DNA from: CAUYUA01 sp963575675
GTDB taxonomy: Bacteria; Pseudomonadota; Alphaproteobacteria; Azospirillales; Azospirillaceae
NCBI GenBank assembly: GCA_963575675.1
Contig: CAUYUA010000271.1
Coordinates: 1-14,058, forward strand
Direction: 5' to 3'
DNA length: 14,058 nucleotides
Shown here: positions 1 to 5,900 of the stretch, one piece after another
Position numbering within the stretch: position 1 is the first letter of the stretch
Layout: each line of letters starts with the position of its first letter
The notes under the pieces: model-generated
Told to the model about the DNA's origin: nothing
Seen by the model: only the letters and a program-made list of their open reading frames with translations
Databases searched by the model: none
Made by a program: the position numbers and the translations under genes

Positions 1-54
1 CCAAAATGCCCAGAACTCAATCCTGTTGAAAATATCTGGCAATATCTCCGTGAA
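1..54 (+). pseudogene. IS630-family transposase, C-terminal fragment
   Basis: Read in frame from base 1, the plus strand encodes PKCPELNPVENIWQYLRE. This is the signature near the C-terminus of IS630/Tc1-type DDE transposases; the Glu in NPVE (codon 28-30) would be the third catalytic acid. A full protein has the two Asp motifs upstream and usually a few dozen residues after this point. Here the similarity stops at about base 54-60 and the frame ends at a TGA at 103-105. Beyond that the DNA matches a phage-tail-collar gene read on the other strand, so this is a truncated remnant or the edge of a rearrangement. No terminal inverted repeat is visible. The upstream part lies outside the window. 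Confidence 0.75.
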
Positions 55-351
55 AGAGGCGTTGGCCGTAATCGGCGCGATTCCTGTATTGAGCTTTGAG
101 GTCGAGCTGCCCAAGACTGTTCCGATGACGCCGGTCTGATTTCCTGATTGTGAAGAATAGCCGACTGGAACCCGATTACGGAGGTCAGGAAGGCAGAAGG
201 TTGTTTTTCCGTCGCCGCCAAATTTTGTTCCAAGCACTGCGAAAAGGGCTTGGTAATTCTGAACATTTAAAGTGCGGCCATTGCATACCAACCAACCTTC
301 AATATCATAGTCTACAGGCATCAGCATGATCATGCCAAGATAGGCTTCCAT
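1..351 (-). CDS. Phage tail collar domain / microcystin-dependent-type protein, N-terminal part, interrupted
   Basis: The minus strand from the ATG at 351 encodes a protein starting MEAYLGMIMLMPVDYDIEGW. It continues with WLVCNGRTLNVQNYQALF, then LGTKFGGDGKTTFCLPDLRNRVPVGY. The W-x-x-C-N-G-x-x-L, Y-x-x-L-F-x-x-x-G-x-x-(F/Y)-G-G-(D/N)-G and LPDLRxRVP motifs are those of the phage tail collar domain, as in the MdpB-like proteins often found in small tandem families. The start is supported by AGGGG about nine bases upstream (minus strand, 358-366). After about residue 98 (near base 57) the reading frame stays open but runs antisense through an IS630 fragment, so the native C-terminal half is missing here. 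The exact junction could lie anywhere within about 45-62. The molecular role of these proteins outside phages is unknown. Confidence 0.7.
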   Translation of the reverse strand, partial: MEAYLGMIMLMPVDYDIEGWLVCNGRTLNVQNYQALFAVLGTKFGGDGKTTFCLPDLRNRVPVGYSSQSGNQTGVIGTVLGSSTSKLNTGIAPITANASFTEILPDIFNRIEFWAFW

Positions 352-497
352 TGTTTTATTCCCCTAGATTTGTTTATGCAATACATGTAAAAAGCAAGGA
401 GACGCCGTATTGTATTGTTCGTGATTTCGATAGTTGGCGTCGATCATTGCTGTGAGGCAAGGAGGATTATAATCGCTCATGAATGATTGCTCCATAT

Positions 498-537
498 AAA
501 ATAACGCATTTGTTATGCATATGTATGGCGTTATTTT
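498..537. repeat. Perfect 10-bp inverted repeat with 20-bp spacer
   Basis: AAAATAACGC (498-507) is matched by GCGTTATTTT (528-537), a perfect 10-bp inverted repeat around a 20-base AT-rich spacer. The right arm lies within the spacer between the candidate -35 and -10 boxes of the collar-gene promoter. That fits an operator for a dimeric regulator. A cruciform or an IS end is an alternative. Confidence 0.6.
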
Positions 538-550
538 GTCGCACTGTCAA
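522..550 (-). promoter_or_regulatory. Possible sigma-70 promoter for the collar-domain gene
   Basis: On the minus strand there is a consensus TTGACA -35 box (550-545) and, 17 bases on, a weak CATACA -10 box (527-522). The -35 is perfect but the -10 matches only 3 of 6, so this is tentative. It would give a long leader of about 165 bases before the ATG at 351. Confidence 0.35.
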
Positions 551-621
551 TTTTAAGTCTGAAAAATATTCAGAAGTGCTTTATTGCAGGGGAATTATTT
601 TGTTTCGTCGAACAAAATTAT

Positions 622-657
622 AAAAAAACGACGCTTCAATTCTGAAGCGTCGTTTTT
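622..657 (-). terminator. Strong, probably bidirectional intrinsic terminator
   Basis: A perfect 15-bp stem (624-638 with 643-657) encloses the four-base loop ATTC. The outer base pairs are A:T, so the transcript has a U-rich tail in either direction. On the minus strand the stem ends in a run of seven T (complement of 628-622). It lies about 60 bases after the stop codon of the CoA-transferase gene, the likely gene it terminates. Confidence 0.8.
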
Positions 658-717
658 CGATTTAGGCGCTGAATGCTTTTCGGGTTCTCAATCGAACGGG
701 AGATGCTTTAATCTGAT

Positions 718-2280
718 CTATTTTTGAATGTCGTTTTTTAATCCGATCGACTCCGCGCGAAAAATCCGATCGTCCATCGTGCGGAGTTGTCGAATCAGCG
801 GCTTAAAACCCATATGAGCCAAAACATCGCGTTCCAGGTCTATTCCCGGCGCTATTTCAATCAGTTCTAGTCCATCCTGCGGCGTGAGTTTAAAGACGCA
901 TCGTTCGGTTACATAAAGAATATCGTATTTTCGCTCCGCAGCATAGGAACCGCTGAATGTGACGTGTTCAACGTGAGGGACAAATTTCCGTTGGCGGCCT
1001 TCGTGGCGAATATTCAGTATTCCGTCTTTGGCGACGACTTCCAAACCCGACGCGGTGAAAGTTCCGACAAAAACCACTTTCTGAGTGCTCTGGCTGATGT
1101 TGATGAAGCCGCCGGCGCCTGCGAGCCGCGTTCCAAATTTACTGACGTTGACGTTTCCTATTGCGTCGGCTTGCGCCATTCCCAGGCACGCCATATCCAA
1201 TCCGCCGCCATCATAAAAATCAAATTGCTGGTTCTGGGCGATCAATGAATCAATATTCGCCGCCGCGCCGAAATTCAATCCGCCTGCGGGCGCTCCACCG
1301 ATGATCCCCGGTTCCGTCGTGAGCGTAAGATATGAAAGAAGTTCCTCTTCGTTCGCCACAGACGCCACGCCTTCCGGCATGCCGATCCCCAGATTGATCA
1401 CTCCGTTCAATGGAAGCTCGGCGGCGGCTCGGCGAGCGATGATTTTTCGTTCGTCAAGAGGCAAAGGAGGAAGAGAATCAAGTGGAATCCGAATCTCGTG
1501 CGAGAACGCCGGATTATATGTTGTGGCGTATGTCTGCATGTGATTCTCTGGACGAGCAACCACAACGTAGTCGACCATAATTCCGGGAACAGCCACGGTG
1601 CGTGGATTCAACGAGCCCTGTGCGGCGATGCGTTCAACCTGAGCAATGACTGTTCCGCCGCTGTTTTTTACGGCGGAGGCCATTGCCAGAGCGTCGAGAG
1701 TTAATGTCTCCCGCTCCATTGAAAGATTTCCCGATGGATCGGCGGTGGTGGCGCGGATGAATGCGACGTTCAGAGGAAATGCTTTATAGAGAAGCCATTC
1801 TTCGTTATTGATCGTGATGGTTTGCACCAAGGACTCTTGAGTGCGGTTGTTCAGACGTCCGCCGTCGCGGCGTGGATCAACGAACGTGTGCATGCCGACT
1901 TTGGTGATGACGCCGGGTTTTCCGGCGGCGATGTCGCGGTATAAATGCGAGATTACCCCTTGAGGCAGGTTGTAGGCTTCGATTTTGTTGTCCATCGCCA
2001 ACTTGGCTATGGCGGGAATTAAGCCCCAATGTCCGCCGACCACTCTTTTGAGGAGGCCCTCATGTCCGATCCGGTTCAATCCCCGTTTTTTGCCATCTCC
2101 TTGTCCGGCGGCAAAGAGTAGAGTCAGACTTTTAGGGCTTCCGGTTTCAAGGAAGCGCCGCTCTAGCGCCGCCAACAACTCATCGGGTGTGCCGTTGCCG
2201 ACAAAGCCGGAATTACAAAATGCATCGCCATCGCGTATTACGGCAATTGCTTCATCGGCGCTGACGATTTTGTTTCTCAT
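718..2280 (-). CDS. Family I acyl-CoA:acetate/propionate (3-keto acid) CoA-transferase
   Basis: This is a single-chain cytoplasmic CoA-transferase of the propionate CoA-transferase / YdiF type, moving CoA between an acyl-CoA and acetate or another carboxylate through a glutamyl-CoA thioester. Both fused halves are present: the N-terminal half (about residues 1-270, with GNGTPDELLAALERRFLETG near the start) and the C-terminal half (from about 275). The second half has INLGIGMPEGV, then TTEPGIIGGAPAGG, whose Glu (323 from the start chosen) fits the catalytic position. NVSKFG and GxGGFINIS follow. The length of 520 residues is normal. Two ATGs are possible. I chose 2280 because AAGGA lies six bases before it, whereas the ATG at 2286 overlaps that ribosome-binding site. 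The gene follows the glycosyltransferase stop by 64 bases, but nothing suggests a shared function. Substrate cannot be told from the sequence. Confidence 0.9.
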   Translation of the reverse strand: MRNKIVSADEAIAVIRDGDAFCNSGFVGNGTPDELLAALERRFLETGSPKSLTLLFAAGQGDGKKRGLNRIGHEGLLKRVVGGHWGLIPAIAKLAMDNKIEAYNLPQGVISHLYRDIAAGKPGVITKVGMHTFVDPRRDGGRLNNRTQESLVQTITINNEEWLLYKAFPLNVAFIRATTADPSGNLSMERETLTLDALAMASAVKNSGGTVIAQVERIAAQGSLNPRTVAVPGIMVDYVVVARPENHMQTYATTYNPAFSHEIRIPLDSLPPLPLDERKIIARRAAAELPLNGVINLGIGMPEGVASVANEEELLSYLTLTTEPGIIGGAPAGGLNFGAAANIDSLIAQNQQFDFYDGGGLDMACLGMAQADAIGNVNVSKFGTRLAGAGGFINISQSTQKVVFVGTFTASGLEVVAKDGILNIRHEGRQRKFVPHVEHVTFSGSYAAERKYDILYVTERCVFKLTPQDGLELIEIAPGIDLERDVLAHMGFKPLIRQLRTMDDRIFRAESIGLKNDIQK

Positions 2281-2344
2281 GATCATTCCTTGTCTCTGTA
2301 TCCAACGAACTTTGTTTTTTTGTGGAAAAGATCATGAATCATAT

Positions 2345-4111
2345 TTATGGAGATGTGTCTCTTTGTGCGATTTTGGGTTCATCTTCGGGGCGCAGGTCGC
2401 GAACCACACTAAGAGGGACTCCCAAACGCGCGACGGTCATGATGTTGCGTCCTCCTAAGAGACGCTCACACCCCGGCGCTTGCGTGAAGTAGATATAGAA
2501 ATCATCTCGGCGGCGTCCATCGAGTATCGGTTTGACCAGCTTCAAATAGGGCGGCATGTAGTAGCTGGAAGAAAGCTGCGGTCCGCACACGACGACGCGA
2601 TAGACTTTTTTAATTGGTTGCCCGTGGTGTTCTTTTTCCAGATGTTGAGCCAAACCCAAAGTCGCTTCTCGAAGCGAATTTCCCCAATAGTCCATTTCAA
2701 ACCGGCCTTCTGCGTTTGAAACGCCTCCGGCGAAAAGATTGTAGTAAATGTATTGATGCGGGTGAAGCGCAAACATAACCCAGAGAACGCATGCCGAGGC
2801 GGTGAAGAACATTGCGCCAAGCGCATGGCCATAAAGAGGTTTCCATTGTCTTGCCCGAGTCCACGCGGCGCTCCAGGCGCATCCTGCGATGACGGTCATA
2901 GGAGGAACGACAAATAGAAAGTGACGGATTCCGTTATAAATGGTGGGACGAAGGATCATGAAAAGCGCTACGGGGGCGAAGGAGGCCAAAACGACGGGGC
3001 TCCACGCGCTGATGACGGGCGCTGTTTCGGCGGCGCTCAAGGTCTTTTTATTTCGCCACATCCAGACGGCGCCGATTCCAACCCCCAACGCCAGACCGAT
3101 CAACAAGGGCTCGGGAAGTTTTACGCCGAGATAAACCGGCAGATATAGTGCGGGAGGATTCGAAGACCAAACCTCTTGCCCGTTGAATAGAGTTTGCATA
3201 TGCAGCGGGAATTTGGAAAAGGTCTCTATGGCGCGCAGAGGGTTGAGGAAAGAAAGGACGCTCCAGGGCCAGAAGACCGCCATGACTCCATAAGAAACAA
3301 AACCTGCCGGGATAAGACGGAGACTTAATTGTGCAAGGTGTTTGCTTGGAATCTGTCCCTGTCTGGGCGGGCCGTCGGCGAGGTTTCGGCGATATGTGGC
3401 CCAAGCGTCGAAAGCGAGGCTCCATAGAAGGTAGAAGGCGATCAATCCGCCTCCAACCCGCACGCCGAGCGTCATGCCCAGAACCAGTCCGAACTTCACG
3501 ACGTCGATTCGAGAGGGGGTGGGTAGGCGTCTGATGACGCCGAGCGTGTAATAAACCGACCAGATCATCCCGACGGCGAAAGGAGCGTCTTTGGTGTTGT
3601 TGAAGATGGCGCCGAAATAAGGGCCGGTGAGCATCAACAGGACGATGGCGAGGAATCCGGCGCGCGGGCCGCCGAGCCGTCTGGCGACTTTCCACGTTCC
3701 GAAGCATCCGAGAACGCCGATCAAGCCGCATAGAAGATGCCGCGTTTCATATTCTCCGAAGGGAGAAACGGTGTTGAGCATGGCCGCCGTGAGGTCGAAC
3801 AAACCGCCGTAAAGATAAAGGTCTTTGAATTCGAAGGCCGAGCGATCAACGAATCCGGAGCGGTAGAAGTCCAACAGTTTATGGCCATAGATGTTCTGAA
3901 CTTCTTCGTCCGTGGAAATGCCATAGTCCTGAAAAATCACTGCGATCAAGATCATGAGGCTGAGCAGCAGCAAGCGGGACCAGTCATCCCATTGCCGCGT
4001 TGTGATCCAAGACATAGCTTTGACAAGGGCTCGCGATGTCGCCGGAAGGAAAGAGGGGGCGAGATATCGGTCGGGCCGTTGTGCGTCGATCAAATGACTT
4101 TGCGGACACAT
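2345..4111 (-). CDS. GT-C fold glycosyltransferase, family 39 (PMT/ArnT-like), multi-pass membrane protein
   Basis: This is an integral membrane glycosyltransferase expected to move a sugar from a polyprenyl-phosphate carrier to a lipid, glycan or protein on the outer face of the inner membrane. A first membrane helix (about 46-61) is followed by DYGISTDEEVQ, whose acidic pair (D68/E69) matches the catalytic acidic site in the first outer loop of GT-C enzymes. Next come YETRHLL (121-127) and FNNTKDAPFA (170-179), a conserved patch in bacterial family 39 members. About ten hydrophobic segments run to residue 450. Then come YNGIRHFLF (392-400) and a C-terminal soluble part with FEMDYWGNSLREA (471-483), also typical. 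The start is uncertain: the ATG at 4111 has GGAG 11 bases upstream, and the ATG at 4015 would still keep all domains. It lies 101 bases downstream of a GT2 gene that probably supplies its donor. Confidence 0.85.
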   Translation of the reverse strand: MCPQSHLIDAQRPDRYLAPSFLPATSRALVKAMSWITTRQWDDWSRLLLLSLMILIAVIFQDYGISTDEEVQNIYGHKLLDFYRSGFVDRSAFEFKDLYLYGGLFDLTAAMLNTVSPFGEYETRHLLCGLIGVLGCFGTWKVARRLGGPRAGFLAIVLLMLTGPYFGAIFNNTKDAPFAVGMIWSVYYTLGVIRRLPTPSRIDVVKFGLVLGMTLGVRVGGGLIAFYLLWSLAFDAWATYRRNLADGPPRQGQIPSKHLAQLSLRLIPAGFVSYGVMAVFWPWSVLSFLNPLRAIETFSKFPLHMQTLFNGQEVWSSNPPALYLPVYLGVKLPEPLLIGLALGVGIGAVWMWRNKKTLSAAETAPVISAWSPVVLASFAPVALFMILRPTIYNGIRHFLFVVPPMTVIAGCAWSAAWTRARQWKPLYGHALGAMFFTASACVLWVMFALHPHQYIYYNLFAGGVSNAEGRFEMDYWGNSLREATLGLAQHLEKEHHGQPIKKVYRVVVCGPQLSSSYYMPPYLKLVKPILDGRRRDDFYIYFTQAPGCERLLGGRNIMTVARLGVPLSVVRDLRPEDEPKIAQRDTSP

Positions 4112-4212
4112 GGGGGGCAGGTCTCCACGAAAAAACAGGCGCGACCAGCGGAGGGAAGAAAAGCGCGGCGCACGGAGGAAAGCGGTTTGTTCGAGCGCGT
4201 TATTGCCGTTTT

Positions 4213-5214
4213 TTATGGGCCGCGTTCCGGAACCACGTGTGTTTCCTCTGGGATGCGGGTTTTGCGAACCGGCGCTCTTTCATACCCATGAATAGCGCGC
4301 ACGATGAACAAAGGCCGTCCTTTGACCTCGTTGAACACGCGCCCCAAGTAATCTCCGATGATCCCCAGGATCAAAAGTTGTAGGCCTCCAAAGAACAGAG
4401 AGGTGACGATAAGGGATTCGTATCCCGGCACGTCAATTCCGTAGAGAAACGTGCGGGTCAGTCGATAAAGAATGTAAAGAAATGCAACGCCTGAGACGCC
4501 GGCGCCGACGACGCCCCAAACCCGCAATGGAAACGTGGAAAACGCCGTCAAGCCGTCGCAGGAGAGGCGTAACAGTTTCCACATGCTCCATTTTGTGTTG
4601 CCGGTGGCGCGCTCGCCCTGATCGTAAGGAATGCTGGTCTGGCGGAAGCCGACCCAAGCGAACACGCCTTTCATAAAGCGAGTTCGTTCTGGCATCTGAT
4701 TGATGACGTCCACCACTTTGCGATCCATCAGGCGAAAATCCCCGACTTCACGCGGCAATTTGACTTCGGAAAAGTGGTCAAAGACCCAGTAGAAGACTCG
4801 AGCGAACATTTTCTGAGAGAAACTTTGCCCGACTCGAGCATTTCGCGTGGCGACCACCACATCGAATCCTTCGCGCCATTTGTTCAGGAAAAGGGGCAAA
4901 AGCTCTGGGGGATGCTGAAGATCGGCGTCCATCGGCACGACGGCTTGTCCGCAGGCAAACGCCAGGCCTGCTGAAAGCGCGATTTCTTTTCCGAAATTCC
5001 GCGACAGCTCCAACACGCGGACCTTTGGGCGGCGCCGATGCATCGCAACTAAGCGCTCTAGGGTGTCGTCGCTGCTGCCGTCGTTGACGCAGATGACTTC
5101 CCAATCAACCGGGATGTCGTTGATTGTCAGGGTGTCGAGCGTTGGCAAGAGCCTCTCGAACAATCCCTCGACGCCCGGCCCCTCGTTATAAAACGGCACC
5201 ACGACCGAGAGCAC
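4213..5214 (-). CDS. GT2 polyprenyl-phosphate glycosyltransferase (DPM1/ArnC/GtrB-like), membrane anchored
   Basis: The protein should transfer a sugar from a nucleotide donor to undecaprenyl phosphate on the cytoplasmic face, making the lipid-linked donor for a GT-C enzyme such as its downstream neighbour. From the start chosen, SVVVPFYNEG is at about 3-12, VNDGSSDDT at 43-51, DADLQHPPE at 96-104, and GDFRLMDRKV at 158-167. KWSMWKL is at 208-214. Two membrane helices (about 230-253 and 267-287) end the domain, as in GtrB and ArnC. The open frame extends upstream to a TTG at 5493, adding 93 residues with no domain similarity. I prefer the GTG at 5214 because AGGAG stands nine bases before it and the protein then begins MLSVVVPFYNE, a normal family start at a normal length (333 residues). 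ATGs at 5289 or 5343 lack convincing ribosome-binding sites. Confidence 0.85.
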   Translation of the reverse strand: MLSVVVPFYNEGPGVEGLFERLLPTLDTLTINDIPVDWEVICVNDGSSDDTLERLVAMHRRRPKVRVLELSRNFGKEIALSAGLAFACGQAVVPMDADLQHPPELLPLFLNKWREGFDVVVATRNARVGQSFSQKMFARVFYWVFDHFSEVKLPREVGDFRLMDRKVVDVINQMPERTRFMKGVFAWVGFRQTSIPYDQGERATGNTKWSMWKLLRLSCDGLTAFSTFPLRVWGVVGAGVSGVAFLYILYRLTRTFLYGIDVPGYESLIVTSLFFGGLQLLILGIIGDYLGRVFNEVKGRPLFIVRAIHGYERAPVRKTRIPEETHVVPERGP

Positions 5215-5758
5215 AGGACCAGGCTCCTGTTCTCGTTCTTGCCGGGGAAACCACCCGGTGACGGCTCCATGAAAACCCCGATTCGGCATATTCGGCAACA
5301 GGCGTGTGCGATGTGAACCCGACAGGCGAAAGAGCGCCGTCATAGATCGTTCGAGAACCTGTGTTTCGTCGGCGAAGACGGAAAACGCGGCGCACGAAAA
5401 ACCAAGCGCGGTCATCGTATAGCATGGAGACATGATCCAACAAAATGCCTCATCTGTGGAAACGGTCACCGTTTTTTGGGGGTGTGTCGTCAAGAGCGGA
5501 CGCCGTCTCGCGGTGGCGGGGGACGCGGGCCGCGGAGTAAGAGGGCTTCGGCGGTTTGCGTCATGCTCTTAACAACACTTCGGCGTTTGTTTTATTCCGG
5601 GGATGTGAGGATTTTTGAGGGATGACGAGATGTTTTTTTATGCGCGTTTTGTTTGCATCCGAAAAAAGACAAAATCTCGTTATGACCATATGAATGGCGC
5701 TCAAGGCCGATGTCTATGCGCTTAAGAGAGATTTGTTGTCGTCAATGACGTGCGTCTA
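5215..5758. other. Intergenic leader, or N-terminal extension of the GT2 frame
   Basis: 5215-5493 stays open in the GT2 frame but shows no domain. It contains a 15-base palindrome, AAACGGTCACCGTTT (5460-5474), that could be an operator. 5494-5640 starts GC-rich (runs such as GGCGGGGGACGCGGGCC) and becomes AT-rich by 5640-5690. No convincing promoter, RNA gene or protein could be read. A structured repeat follows at 5759. Confidence 0.45.
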
Positions 5759-5855
5759 CAGAGGACGTTCGCCCTTTGGGCGAAATAAGGGGCGCCGTCG
5801 GGCCACCCCTTATGATCCCTCGCGATCAGGAACACAGTTCCTAGACCCGTTTAAT
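5759..5855. repeat. Structured dispersed repeat, copy 1 (about 97 bp, three hairpins)
   Basis: This stretch aligns along its length with 13054-13146. It carries hairpin 1, TTCGCCC-TTT-GGGCGAA (5768-5784), and hairpin 2, TAAGGGG (5786-5792) with CCCCTTA (5806-5812). Hairpin 3 is TGATC with GATCA, just beyond it (5812-5828). A further GGAAC-ACA-GTTCC hairpin is found in this copy only. The element lies 45 bases after the rpoD stop codon. A short plus-strand frame through it (5694-5885) reads SPFGRNKG...PYDPS and is better explained as repeat than as a gene. It resembles REP-type intergenic elements in being palindromic and 3' of genes. Function is unknown. Confidence 0.7.
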
Positions 5856-5900
5856 TTTTATTTGAATTTATTCGCACTGCTTTAGAAGGCGCGCGGCGCG

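Larger units (their letters stand above)
352..717. other. AT-rich intergenic region
   Basis: No open frame with recognisable coding content is present. The region is clearly more AT-rich than the flanking genes. It holds a long inverted repeat at 498-537, a possible promoter for the collar gene at 522-550 and a strong hairpin terminator at 622-657, each listed separately. I see nothing else that I can name. Confidence 0.6.

Noticed and set aside
3048..3731. Minus-strand 227-codon frame inside the family 39 glycosyltransferase
   Set aside because: Arginine-rich shadow in another frame of a gene with clear family motifs.
5694..5885. Plus-strand 63-codon open frame downstream of rpoD
   Set aside because: Most of it is the dispersed repeat, and the second repeat copy gives only a loosely similar peptide in a different context. 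Repeat-derived translation is the simpler explanation.
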